Shown here one piece after another: positions 1 through 8,290 of a stretch of DNA of 13,456 bases (position 1 is the first letter of the stretch; the number at the start of each line of letters is the position of its first letter). A program made the position numbers and the translations under genes. The DNA comes from JACVSF01 sp036702855. Its GTDB lineage: Bacteria; Cyanobacteriota; Cyanobacteriia; Phormidesmidales; Phormidesmidaceae. The notes below the pieces were generated by a model. It was not told the DNA's origin. It ran no database searches and was given only the letters and a program-made list of their open reading frames with translations. Location: assembly GCA_036702855.1 (NCBI GenBank), contig DATNQF010000010.1, positions 1-13,456 of the forward strand. Reading direction: 5' to 3'.

Positions 1-1
1 G

Positions 2-2194
2 GCCACCCAAGAGGCGCTGTATCGTTTGGCTACTGGAGCCCCTACTGTGCAGTTCGAGAACCGCTGTCATTGCTGCGACGACAGCTACCGTTGGATTTCC
101 TGGTCGGTCACTCTAACGGGCACTGGAGAAAAGCTGTTTATGGTAGGCCGGGACATTACTCAAGAGAAGCAGATAGCGCTCACCCTGCTGGAGCAACAAC
201 GCCAGCTCAGTGCAATTACTCGTAACGTGCCTGTAGGCGTTTACCGTTTCATTTACCACTGCGATGGCCGCATCTCAATGCCTTATGCCAGCGAAGCTTA
301 CCAAACTCTGGTGGGGTTGTCTCCTAGCTATCTAATGGCTCATCCTCAAGCGCTGATGGCGCTGATTCAGCCTGAGGATCGAGACGAGCTGCAAGGCGTC
401 ATTGAAAAAGTGCAGCAGACCCGCACCAGCCAGGGAATCGCTGAGTACCGCCTGCAATTGCCATCAGGGGAAATCAAATGGGTCAGCGATCGCACCCACT
501 TTAGCTGGAATGAGACTGGAGATCTGATTGTTGATGGTATCCACACTGACATTTGTGATCGTAAGCAGTTCGAAACTGCCCTCCGGGTGTTGAATCAAAA
601 CCTAGAGGATATTGTCGAACTCCGCACTGAGGAACTGCAGCAAAGCAACAACCGCCTACGTCAAGAGATTGTTGAACGAGAGCTGGTAGAAGTAGCCCTG
701 CAAAACTCCCAACGTTTTCTGGAACTGGTGCTAGACAGCATTCCTCAAGCAGTTTTTTGGAAAGATCGCAATGGCATTTACCAAGGCTGCAACCGCAACT
801 TTGCTCAAGATGTGGGCCTAGCTTCTAATGAGGAGATTGTGGGCAAGTGCGATCGCGACCTACTCTGGTGGGACGGCCAGACCGAGCATTACCGCCAGCG
901 CGAACGACTCATTTTGACCACAGGTAACCCTGAACTGCACATTATAGAAATTCAGCACCAGACAGATGGCCAGACCCGTTGGCTAGAAACGAGCAAGGTG
1001 CCCCTGCATGATAGCAATGGTCACATAATCGGCATCCTGGGCAGCTATGAAGACATTACCGCCCGCATTCAGGCGGAAGAGGCCTTGCAAGCGAGTCAAC
1101 GCTTTGTCCAAAGCATTGCTGACACCTCTCCCAGCATTCTCTACATCTACGATGTGCAGGAAAAGTGCAACGTCTACGCTAACCAAGAGTTGGTCGGCAC
1201 TTTGGGGTACTCGCTAGAGGAGCTTCAACAGCTGAATCAAGACATTATCCCCCGCTTGACTCACCCAGACGATCACGCCCTCGTAGGAAAGCACCACCAG
1301 CAGTTAAGTCAAGCCAAAGACGGGGAAATTTTAGAGGTGGAATACCGGATGCGTCATGCCAATGGTAAGTGGCGCTGGCTCCGCAGCCGCGATACCGTCT
1401 TCAGCCGCAACGACGAAGGCCAGGTGAAGCAAATTATTGGGGTGGCTCTAGATATTAGCGATCGCAAACGGGCCGAAGCCGAAATTTTGCGAACCCTAGA
1501 ACGCGAGAAAGAACTCAACGCGCTCAAGTCCCGATTTATTTCAATGGCGTCTCACGAGTTGAGAACCCCCCTAACTACGATCTTAGGGTCTACTGAACTG
1601 CTGCAGTACTCCAGCCACAAATGGTCGGAGGAAAAGAAACAGCGTCATTTCGAGCAGATTAAAAACACGGTTCACCACATGACCAGATTGGTTGATGACG
1701 TTCTGCTCTACAGCAAAGTAGAGGCTGATCGATCTTCCTGCAATCCAGCGCCCTTGGACTTGGTCATGTTTTGTCAAGACCTCATCGAAGAATTAACGAT
1801 GAGTGAGGCTTTCCCTAACCGTATTCTTCTCGAAGCGCCTGATTCGGGATGTGAATTCCCTGTCGATAAACACTTACTGCGTCAAATTTTGGTGAACCTG
1901 TTAGGTAACAGTTTGAAATATTCGTCTTCGACGACTTCCGTTTACCTTCGGATCAACTGCCAAGACAATCAAGTTACCCTACAAATCCGGGATGGGGGCA
2001 TTGGCATCCCTGTTCAAGATATACCCTATTTGTATAAGTCCTTTCATCGAGGAACCAACGTAGGGTCTATTCCCGGCACCGGGTTAGGGTTACCTATTGT
2101 TAAACGGGCCGTAGATATGCATCAAGGACAACTCATCGTTGAAAGTGAAGAATCTCGGGGCACTCTAGTAACAGTGATTCTCCCCTGTAGATAA
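2..2194 (+). CDS. Multi-PAS sensor histidine kinase (5' end outside window)
   Basis: This is a hybrid-free sensor kinase that should autophosphorylate on histidine in response to a signal sensed by its PAS domains. The frame is open from the first codon at base 2, so the true start lies upstream. Counting residues from base 26, there is the tail of one PAS/PAC unit (about 1-50), a full PAS (57-180), a helical linker likely to be coiled coil (183-225), two more PAS domains (228-350 and 355-482), a HisKA domain (about 500-565) and a C-terminal HATPase_c domain. The phosphoacceptor is His510 in the H-box MASHELRTPL (codon 1553-1555). The N-box is LVNLLGNSLKYSS, G1 is DGGIGIP (from 1991) and G2 is GTGLGLP (2075-2095), all intact. 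No membrane segment is visible in the part present, so it may be cytosolic. The response regulator 87 bases downstream is the obvious partner (inference). The signal is unknown. Confidence 0.93.
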   Translation, partial: ATQEALYRLATGAPTVQFENRCHCCDDSYRWISWSVTLTGTGEKLFMVGRDITQEKQIALTLLEQQRQLSAITRNVPVGVYRFIYHCDGRISMPYASEAYQTLVGLSPSYLMAHPQALMALIQPEDRDELQGVIEKVQQTRTSQGIAEYRLQLPSGEIKWVSDRTHFSWNETGDLIVDGIHTDICDRKQFETALRVLNQNLEDIVELRTEELQQSNNRLRQEIVERELVEVALQNSQRFLELVLDSIPQAVFWKDRNGIYQGCNRNFAQDVGLASNEEIVGKCDRDLLWWDGQTEHYRQRERLILTTGNPELHIIEIQHQTDGQTRWLETSKVPLHDSNGHIIGILGSYEDITARIQAEEALQASQRFVQSIADTSPSILYIYDVQEKCNVYANQELVGTLGYSLEELQQLNQDIIPRLTHPDDHALVGKHHQQLSQAKDGEILEVEYRMRHANGKWRWLRSRDTVFSRNDEGQVKQIIGVALDISDRKRAEAEILRTLEREKELNALKSRFISMASHELRTPLTTILGSTELLQYSSHKWSEEKKQRHFEQIKNTVHHMTRLVDDVLLYSKVEADRSSCNPAPLDLVMFCQDLIEELTMSEAFPNRILLEAPDSGCEFPVDKHLLRQILVNLLGNSLKYSSSTTSVYLRINCQDNQVTLQIRDGGIGIPVQDIPYLYKSFHRGTNVGSIPGTGLGLPIVKRAVDMHQGQLIVESEESRGTLVTVILPCR

Positions 2195-2281
2195 TCTTGA
2201 ACTCATAGGCGATTAGAAAAGATTTATTCCTAAAAAACTGCCTATTTCCTCATTTACCCATTGATTAGATGAAACCCTCAG

Positions 2282-3484
2282 ATGAAATCGCCGCATACCA
2301 TTCTGGTTATCGAAGATGAAGCCCCTATCCGGGAGATCATCTACGAAATGCTTGAGGAGGCTAACTTTGAAGTAATCGCTGCGGAGAATGGTCGGCAGGG
2401 ACTAGGTTTGGCTCATGAGCAAAAGCCAGATCTCATTCTTTGCGACATTATGATGCCTGGGCTAGATGGCTATGAGGTATTGACCCATCTACGCCAAAAC
2501 CTAACTACGGCGCTCACTCCCTTCATCTTCTTATCGGCCCGGTCCGACCGCCCTGATATTCGCCAGGGTATGGCTTTAGGGGCCGATGATTACCTCACCA
2601 AACCTTTCACCCAACAGGAATTGCTAGACGCTGTTCATGTGCGGCTCAATAAGCAGCATGTTATTCACAACCTCTACACCCCGTTAGAAGCACCCCAGTT
2701 GTTCACAAAAGATCTCACTATTGAGGAGAAAGAACTGCGGCTAGCCTTAGAACGAGAGGAGTTTCAACTTTATTACCAGCCTCAAATTAATCTGCAAACA
2801 GGAGCCTTATTTGGGGCAGAAGCGCTTCTGCGATGGCAGTCTCCAGAGCGAGGTATGGTTTCTCCTGCCGAGTTTATTCCCCTAGCTGAAGCAACCGGCT
2901 TTATTATTCCTTTGGGAGAATGGGTTCTGCAAATAGCCTGCCACCAGATCAAATCGTGGTTGGAAGCTGGTCTGTCGCCGCTACTGCTGTCTGTGAATCT
3001 CTCCAGCGCTCAATTCAATCAAACGAATCTTACAAGCTATATCACCCAGGTTTTGCAGGAGACTCAGGTGCCACCCCACCTTTTGGGCATTGAGCTGACT
3101 GAGTCGCTACTCGTCAAAGATGTGGAAGAAACCATACAGCGGTTAAAAGAACTGCGGCAGCTAGACATCCATGTGTCAATCGATGACTTTGGTACGGGCT
3201 ACGCCTCTTTAGGCTATCTGCAACACTTTCCCTTTGATGTACTCAAAATCGATCGTTGCTTTGTTAGCAACATTGAAGCAAACAAAACGAATGCAGCTAT
3301 TACCACAGCTGTCATTCACATGGCCCACGACTTAAATTTGTCTGTTATTGCTGAGGGGGTTGAAACGGTAGCTGAGCGAGATTTTTTGACCGCTCATCAC
3401 TGCAATGCAATGCAGGGGTTTCTGATTAGTCCTCCTCTGCCTGCCGAGGCGTTCAATCGCTTTCAATCGACGTATCGGCCTTGA
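2282..3484 (+). CDS. Response regulator with EAL (c-di-GMP phosphodiesterase) output
   Basis: A two-domain regulator of 400 residues: an N-terminal receiver (about 5-122) and a C-terminal EAL domain (about 150-395). The receiver has the acidic pair E11/D12, phosphoacceptor D55 in LCDIMMPGLDGY, S85 and K107 in the TKPF motif. The EAL domain retains the residues needed for metal binding and catalysis in this family: E180 (EALLRW), N239, E271 (ELTES), D301/D302 (DDFGTG), K322, E358 (AEGVE) and Q378. It is therefore predicted to hydrolyse cyclic-di-GMP to pGpG when phosphorylated or released by the receiver. There is no GGDEF domain. The preceding histidine kinase is the likely phosphodonor. The ATG start has no strong Shine-Dalgarno sequence; an ATG at 2269 is out of frame. 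The stop is only 50 bases before gcvT, so read-through into the glycine cleavage genes is possible. Confidence 0.93.
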   Translation: MKSPHTILVIEDEAPIREIIYEMLEEANFEVIAAENGRQGLGLAHEQKPDLILCDIMMPGLDGYEVLTHLRQNLTTALTPFIFLSARSDRPDIRQGMALGADDYLTKPFTQQELLDAVHVRLNKQHVIHNLYTPLEAPQLFTKDLTIEEKELRLALEREEFQLYYQPQINLQTGALFGAEALLRWQSPERGMVSPAEFIPLAEATGFIIPLGEWVLQIACHQIKSWLEAGLSPLLLSVNLSSAQFNQTNLTSYITQVLQETQVPPHLLGIELTESLLVKDVEETIQRLKELRQLDIHVSIDDFGTGYASLGYLQHFPFDVLKIDRCFVSNIEANKTNAAITTAVIHMAHDLNLSVIAEGVETVAERDFLTAHHCNAMQGFLISPPLPAEAFNRFQSTYRP

Positions 3485-3534
3485 AGTCGGATAGACTCGG
3501 GGTAGTCTTGCAATTTGGCTGTTAGGTCTTGTCA

Positions 3535-4650
3535 ATGTCCCCCAGTCTAACCCCATTGAATCAAACGCCCCTTCACGGTGCCCATCTGCAATTGAATGCC
3601 CGTATGACCGGATTCGCCGGGTGGGACATGCCCGTGCAATACGTTGGCATTAAGCAAGAGCACCAAGCTGTGCGGGAACAGGCTGGGATGTTTGACATTT
3701 CCCACATGGGCAAGTTCACACTGCAAGGGCCAGATGTGATTAGCCAATTGCAAAGGCTGGTGCCCTCCGATTTAAGTCAACTGATTCCCGGTAAAGCCCA
3801 GTACACCGTTTTGCTGAACCCGCAGGGTGGCATTGTCGATGATCTCATCCTTTACCTGCTGCCTGATGCGGCTAACGGCGATCAGCGAGTTTTTACCATC
3901 ATCAACGCAGCCACTACTGAGAAGGACAGAAGCTGGTTGCTCAAGCACCTAACCGAGACGGTCAAGCTGCATGACTTGTCCCGGGAACAAGCCCTAATAG
4001 CTGTCCAAGGGCCAGAGGCAGCTACTCAGCTTCAACCTTTCGTGAAAGAAGACCTCTCGGCAGTGGGCCGCTATGAACACATTGAAGGAACACTACTGAG
4101 TGAACCCGCCTTTTTAGCCCGCACTGGCTATACCGGAGAAGATGGTTTTGAGATTATGTTGCCAGCGGCAGCAGCCCAAAGGCTTTGGGCGTCGTTACTA
4201 GAGGCAGGGGTGCCACCTTGCGGTCTAGGGGCTCGGGATACCCTGCGTCTAGAGGCGGCTATGCCACTTTATGGTCAAGACATTAGCGACACCACGACTC
4301 CACTGGAAGCAGGCTTGAACTGGCTGGTGCATCTCGATCGTAAAGGTGAGTTTATCGGACGCTCGGTGCTGGAGCTGCAAAAGGAGCACGGTGTTTCCCG
4401 CAAACTGGTGGGACTAAAGATGGAAGGCCGCAATATTGCCCGCCATGACTACCCCGTGATGCACGCTGGTGAGCCTGTGGGGGTGGTTACTAGCGGCACT
4501 CTGGGACCGACGCTGGGTTTTCCGGTGGCCTTAGCCTATGTCTCGGCAGAGTTGGCTAAAGTGGGGCAACCCTTGGGAGTTGACATTCGTGGCAAAGTGT
4601 ATCCCGCGAGTATCGTAAAGCGCCCTTTCTACCGCACTTCTCGTCCCTAA
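3535..4650 (+). CDS. gcvT: Aminomethyltransferase, glycine cleavage T protein
   Basis: GcvT takes the methylamine left on lipoyl-GcvH after glycine decarboxylation, transfers the one-carbon unit to tetrahydrofolate to give methylene-tetrahydrofolate, and releases ammonia. In cyanobacteria this serves photorespiratory glycine breakdown and one-carbon supply. The 371-residue length is normal. Visible family signatures include FAGWDMPVQY near the N-terminus, the GGIVDDLI segment containing the conserved active-site aspartate (D102/D103), ARTGYTGEDGFEI, and GARDTLRLEAAMPLYGQD of the folate-binding region. It ends in VKRPFYRTSRP, typical of the family. I chose the ATG at 3535 because AGG at 3524-3526 lies 8 bases upstream; a TTG two codons earlier (3529) is the alternative. 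The 50-base gap upstream has no room for a glycine riboswitch. gcvH follows after 38 bases. Confidence 0.97.
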   Translation: MSPSLTPLNQTPLHGAHLQLNARMTGFAGWDMPVQYVGIKQEHQAVREQAGMFDISHMGKFTLQGPDVISQLQRLVPSDLSQLIPGKAQYTVLLNPQGGIVDDLILYLLPDAANGDQRVFTIINAATTEKDRSWLLKHLTETVKLHDLSREQALIAVQGPEAATQLQPFVKEDLSAVGRYEHIEGTLLSEPAFLARTGYTGEDGFEIMLPAAAAQRLWASLLEAGVPPCGLGARDTLRLEAAMPLYGQDISDTTTPLEAGLNWLVHLDRKGEFIGRSVLELQKEHGVSRKLVGLKMEGRNIARHDYPVMHAGEPVGVVTSGTLGPTLGFPVALAYVSAELAKVGQPLGVDIRGKVYPASIVKRPFYRTSRP

Positions 4651-4688
4651 CAGTATGATGTGTACGGCTTACCAGTGAAGTGCAGACT

Positions 4689-5081
4689 ATGGCTTTTGAA
4701 TATCCCGACACACTTAGGTACCTCGACTCTCACGAATACGCCCGGATTGAAGACGACAATATCGTAGCTGTTGGCATCACTGCCTTTGCTGTTGATCAGT
4801 TAGGGGACATCGTATTTTTAGAACTGCCCGAAATCGGTGACACCGTGGAGAAGGGCGAGAAGTTTGGCACGGTAGAATCGGTCAAAGCTGTGGAAGACCT
4901 AAAGGCTCCTATCAGCGGTGAAGTGATCGAGCGTAACGGTGAGCTGCTTGATGTCCCAGAACAGCTAGCCAATGACCCTTACAACGACGGCTGGCTCATT
5001 AAAGTGCGGACTGACTCTCTGGAAGATCTTGAAGATGCGATGACCGCCGAGGAATACAAAGAACAGGTCGAAGGCGAATAG
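4689..5081 (+). CDS. gcvH: Glycine cleavage system H protein (lipoyl carrier)
   Basis: GcvH is the small lipoylated shuttle that carries the aminomethyl group from GcvP to GcvT and is then reoxidised by the L protein (dihydrolipoamide dehydrogenase), which is not in this window. The sequence is 130 residues, the usual size. The lipoylation site is Lys66 in the motif ESVKAVEDL (codon 4884-4886), flanked by the conserved GDIVFLELPEIGD and KAPISGEV strands of the lipoyl-like fold. I prefer the ATG at 4689, preceded 8 bases upstream by GAAG (4677-4680), and the protein then begins MAFEYPD like other cyanobacterial H proteins. A GTG at 4680 would add only three residues. The 38-base spacing from gcvT suggests co-transcription. 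Confidence 0.97.
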   Translation: MAFEYPDTLRYLDSHEYARIEDDNIVAVGITAFAVDQLGDIVFLELPEIGDTVEKGEKFGTVESVKAVEDLKAPISGEVIERNGELLDVPEQLANDPYNDGWLIKVRTDSLEDLEDAMTAEEYKEQVEGE

Positions 5082-5309
5082 AGTTTCCCTCGCGAGATGT
5101 CTCTGTCAATGGCCCCTAATTTGCTTCACAATAGGTAATATTGTGGGCTGGGCCGGGTGGTGCCGCTGATCTGTCCTGTGAGCTGATTTGTCAGCGCTGG
5201 TGCGATCGCATATGAGCCATCCCTCTGGCCAGAGCATTCTTTCAACGCGGGGGTACCAGAATTGCTGCACGAATACACCACTAGCACCGATTCTCAGCAG
5301 AGGGTAGAG
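5082..5309 (+). promoter_or_regulatory. gcvP leader with clustered palindromes
   Basis: A 228-base spacer separates gcvH from gcvP, much longer than the 38 bases between gcvT and gcvH. It contains CACAATA/TATTGTG, a 7-bp inverted repeat with a GGTAA loop (5127-5145). It also contains GCTGA/TCAGC with a TTTG loop (5182-5195), a HIP1 octamer (5202-5209) and a perfect 12-bp palindrome CTCTGGCCAGAG (5223-5234). I see no GTA-N8-TAC site for NtcA, no convincing -35/-10 pair and no glycine aptamer core. A separate promoter or regulator site for gcvP is plausible but inferred only from length and dyads. Confidence 0.35.
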
Positions 5310-8207
5310 ATGGGGGCTGCGATCGCAAATGGCCATAGCGCCCCCACGCCTAGCAGCCCTGACCCCGCTTTCAGTGAGTTTGTACAGCGACACATCGGCC
5401 CCCGCCCCACAGATGTGACCGCCATGTTAGAAACTTTGGGGTACCCCTCCCTGGAGGACTTGATTCAAGCAGCGGTGCCTGCCAGCATTCGCCTGCCGGG
5501 AACTCTCAAGCTAGCTGCTGGAGTCTCAGAAACGGCAGCGCTCAATCGCCTCAAGCAGATTGCTGACCAAAATCAGGTCTGGCGTTCCTACTTAGGTTTG
5601 GGCTACTACAACACCCTCACTCCGCCTGTCATCCAACGCAACATCCTCGAAAATCCAGGCTGGTACACCCAATACACCCCCTACCAACCCGAAATTTCTC
5701 AGGGTCGTTTAGAAGCCCTGCTCAACTTTCAAACCCTGATCACTGACCTGACGGGATTAGAAATTGCTAACGCTTCCCTGTTGGATGAAGGGACCGCTGC
5801 CGCCGAAGCAATGGCGCTGTGCTTTCACTCCCGTAAACAGAAGGCTGTCAACACCTTCTGGATTTCTGAGGCTTGTCATCCTCAAACCATTGACGTTGTT
5901 AAGACCCGCGCCATTCCTCTGGGTATCGAAGTCATCGTAGGCGATCACCGTAGTTTCGCCTTTGACACCCCTGTGTTTGGCGTGCTGCTTCAGTACCCAG
6001 CTACCGATGGTGCAGTTTACGACTACACCGACTTTATTCAATCTACCCATGCTGCGGGTGCGCTGGTCACTGTTGCTGCCGACTTGCTCAGTCTCACCTT
6101 GCTCAAGTCTCCGGGTGAACTAGGGGCTGACATTGCCGTAGGCAATACCCAGCGCTTCGGTGTCCCCTTGGGCTATGGGGGGCCCCATGCTGCCTACTTT
6201 GCAACGAAGAACGCCTACGCTCGAAAACTACCCGGTCGCTTGGTTGGGGTTTCCAAAGACACCTACGGCAAACCCGCTCTCCGTCTAGCGCTGCAAACCC
6301 GCGAACAACACATCCGTCGCGACGCCGCCACCAGCAATATTTGCACTGCTCAAGTACTGCTGGCCGTGATCGCCAGCATGTACGCCGTCTATCACGGCCC
6401 AGAAGGACTCAAGCAAATTGCTAGCCGCATTCACAGTCTTGCGGTCACCCTGGCAGAAGGACTGAAAGCCTCAGGCTTTTCTCTGGGCAGCGAACCCTTC
6501 TTCGATACCCTCCGAATTGAGACAGGAGCGCAAACCCAAGAAATTCTCAGCCGAGCCGCCGCTAAACGCATTAACCTGCGAAGTTTGGACGAGCACACCC
6601 TAGGCGTTTCCCTGGACGAAACGACCACCGTAGAGGACGTGCAAGATCTCATCGCGATCTTTTCCAGTGAACCCTCGCGGCATTCTCTGTCTTCTGCCTC
6701 CTGCCTTCTGCCTTCCTCTCTCCTACGCACCACTTCCTACCTCACCCATCCCGTCTTCAACACCCACCATTCCGAGACGGAAATGCTGCGGTACATTCAT
6801 CAGCTTCAGGCCAAGGATCTGTCGCTAACCACGGCGATGATCCCCCTTGGCTCCTGCACGATGAAGCTAAATGCTACGGCAGAGATGATCCCGATTACCT
6901 GGCCTCAGTTTGGTCAGATCCATCCCTTTGCTCCGCTGGAGCAGACGCAGGGGTATCAGCAGCTTTTCCGGGAACTGGAAGGTTGGCTAGCCGAAATTAC
7001 GGGCTTTGCTGGGGTTTCGCTACAACCCAATGCCGGAGCACAGGGTGAGTATGCGGGCCTGCTGGTGATCCGGGAATACCATGTGCAGCGGGGTGACAGC
7101 CACCGCACTGTCTGCCTGATTCCTCAATCGGCCCACGGCACCAACCCTGCTAGTGCAGTGATGGCTGGGATGAAGGTGGTGCCTGTCGCCTGCGATGAAG
7201 ACGGCAATATTGATGTGGCTGATCTGCGCGCCAAGGCTGAAAAGCATCAGGACAATTTAGCAGCCCTAATGGTGACCTATCCCTCCACGCATGGGGTGTT
7301 CGAAGAGGCGATCCGCGAGATCTGCGATGTTGTCCACAGCTATGGGGGACAGGTCTATATGGATGGGGCTAATATGAATGCCCAAGTAGGCTTGTGTCGG
7401 CCTGCTGACTTTGGTGCAGATGTGTGTCACCTGAATCTGCATAAAACCTTCTGCATTCCTCATGGCGGCGGTGGTCCTGGTGTGGGTCCCATCGGTGTGA
7501 AGGCTCACCTGGAGCCTTACTTGCCTGGCCACTGTCTCGTGTCGGGCGTTGGAGGAGAGCAGGCGATTGGAGCGATGACCTCCGCCCCTTGGGGCAGTGC
7601 TAGCATTCTCCCCATTTCGTGGATGTACATCACGATGATGGGGGCCGAAGGGCTGACGTTGGCAACGGAAGCGGCCATTCTCAACGCCAATTACATTGCC
7701 AAGCGGCTAGAGGGCCACTACGACATTCTCTATACCGGACAAAACGGTCTAGTAGCCCACGAATGCATCATCGATCTGCGACCCTTTAAGAAGTCGGCCG
7801 ATGTCTCGGTGGAGGACGTGGCAAAGCGGCTGATCGACTATGGCTTCCATCCGCCCACAATGTCTTGGCCTGTGGCAGGGACGCTGATGGTAGAGCCAAC
7901 CGAAAGTGAAGCTAGGGTCGAGCTTGATCGCTTCTGTGATGCGATGATCGCTATTCGGGAAGAGATCCGCGCTATCGAAGCGGGTGAAGTTCCGACCGAG
8001 AATAACGTGCTGAAGCAGTCTCCTCACACCGCAGAAGACCTGGTAGCGGCAGAGTGGAACCGTCCCTACTCGCGTGAACAGGCCATTTTTCCCTCGAACT
8101 GGGTGCGGCAGCATAAGTTCTGGCCTGCGGTAAATCGGATCGATCAGGCGTATGGCGATCGCAACTTAGTTTGTTCCTGTCTACCTATGGACGCCTACGA
8201 AGGCTAA
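5310..8207 (+). CDS. gcvP: Glycine dehydrogenase (decarboxylating), glycine cleavage P protein
   Basis: GcvP is the PLP enzyme that decarboxylates glycine and loads the remaining aminomethyl group onto the lipoyl arm of GcvH. The 965-residue protein is the fused single-chain type, with an N-terminal half (from FVQRHIGPRPTD) and a C-terminal half (from THPVFNTHHSETEMLRY). The PLP lysine is Lys712 in NLHKTFCIPHGGGGPGVGP (codon 7443-7445), followed by the glycine-rich loop. GSCTMKLNATAEM is also intact. I chose the ATG at 5310 because AGAGGG (5299-5304) sits 5 bases upstream; a TTG at 5262 would add 16 residues. The linker between the halves contains a low-complexity Ser/Leu stretch encoded by heptamer repeats (6692-6712). 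Tandem hairpins follow the stop. Confidence 0.97.
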   Translation: MGAAIANGHSAPTPSSPDPAFSEFVQRHIGPRPTDVTAMLETLGYPSLEDLIQAAVPASIRLPGTLKLAAGVSETAALNRLKQIADQNQVWRSYLGLGYYNTLTPPVIQRNILENPGWYTQYTPYQPEISQGRLEALLNFQTLITDLTGLEIANASLLDEGTAAAEAMALCFHSRKQKAVNTFWISEACHPQTIDVVKTRAIPLGIEVIVGDHRSFAFDTPVFGVLLQYPATDGAVYDYTDFIQSTHAAGALVTVAADLLSLTLLKSPGELGADIAVGNTQRFGVPLGYGGPHAAYFATKNAYARKLPGRLVGVSKDTYGKPALRLALQTREQHIRRDAATSNICTAQVLLAVIASMYAVYHGPEGLKQIASRIHSLAVTLAEGLKASGFSLGSEPFFDTLRIETGAQTQEILSRAAAKRINLRSLDEHTLGVSLDETTTVEDVQDLIAIFSSEPSRHSLSSASCLLPSSLLRTTSYLTHPVFNTHHSETEMLRYIHQLQAKDLSLTTAMIPLGSCTMKLNATAEMIPITWPQFGQIHPFAPLEQTQGYQQLFRELEGWLAEITGFAGVSLQPNAGAQGEYAGLLVIREYHVQRGDSHRTVCLIPQSAHGTNPASAVMAGMKVVPVACDEDGNIDVADLRAKAEKHQDNLAALMVTYPSTHGVFEEAIREICDVVHSYGGQVYMDGANMNAQVGLCRPADFGADVCHLNLHKTFCIPHGGGGPGVGPIGVKAHLEPYLPGHCLVSGVGGEQAIGAMTSAPWGSASILPISWMYITMMGAEGLTLATEAAILNANYIAKRLEGHYDILYTGQNGLVAHECIIDLRPFKKSADVSVEDVAKRLIDYGFHPPTMSWPVAGTLMVEPTESEARVELDRFCDAMIAIREEIRAIEAGEVPTENNVLKQSPHTAEDLVAAEWNRPYSREQAIFPSNWVRQHKFWPAVNRIDQAYGDRNLVCSCLPMDAYEG
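6692..6712 (+). repeat. Three TTCTGCC-type heptamers inside gcvP linker
   Basis: Three direct heptamers lie head to tail: TTCTGCC (6692-6698), TCCTGCC (6699-6705) and TTCTGCC (6706-6712), followed by the partial match TTCCTCT. The total is 21 bases, so the frame is kept. They encode part of the segment SSASCLLPSS between the two halves of GcvP. The repeats are seen directly; that they arose by expansion or insertion of a dispersed element is inference. Confidence 0.6.
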
Positions 8208-8215
8208 GAGTGTAT

Positions 8216-8245
8216 AGAGGGCACGTCAGGATTGACGTGCCCTTT
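8216..8245 (+). terminator. Hairpin after gcvP
   Basis: The arms GGGCACGTCA (8219-8228) and TGACGTGCCC (8233-8242) form a perfect 10-bp stem with a GGAT loop. The stem extends to 13 bp if one G-U pair is allowed. A short T run and a T-rich stretch follow on the plus strand. It starts 9 bases after the gcvP stop, in the position of an intrinsic terminator, although the U tract is weak. Confidence 0.65.
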
Positions 8246-8261
8246 GGCTTCTACTTGGGGA

Positions 8262-8285
8262 GTTTAAGCTCTAGGGAGCTTAAGC
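8262..8285 (+). terminator. Second hairpin between convergent genes
   Basis: The arms GTTTAAGCTC (8262-8271) and GAGCTTAAGC (8276-8285) make a 10-bp stem with one G-U pair and a TAGG loop. AGGTTTT follows on the plus strand. It lies 16 bases beyond the first hairpin and just before the stop of the converging gene, so it could back up termination from gcvP or protect the 3' end of either transcript. Confidence 0.5.
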
Positions 8286-8290
8286 AGGTT

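Noticed and set aside
3485..3534. Glycine riboswitch in front of gcvT
   Set aside because: The gap is only 50 bases and lacks the conserved aptamer core, and nothing similar appears in the gcvP leader.
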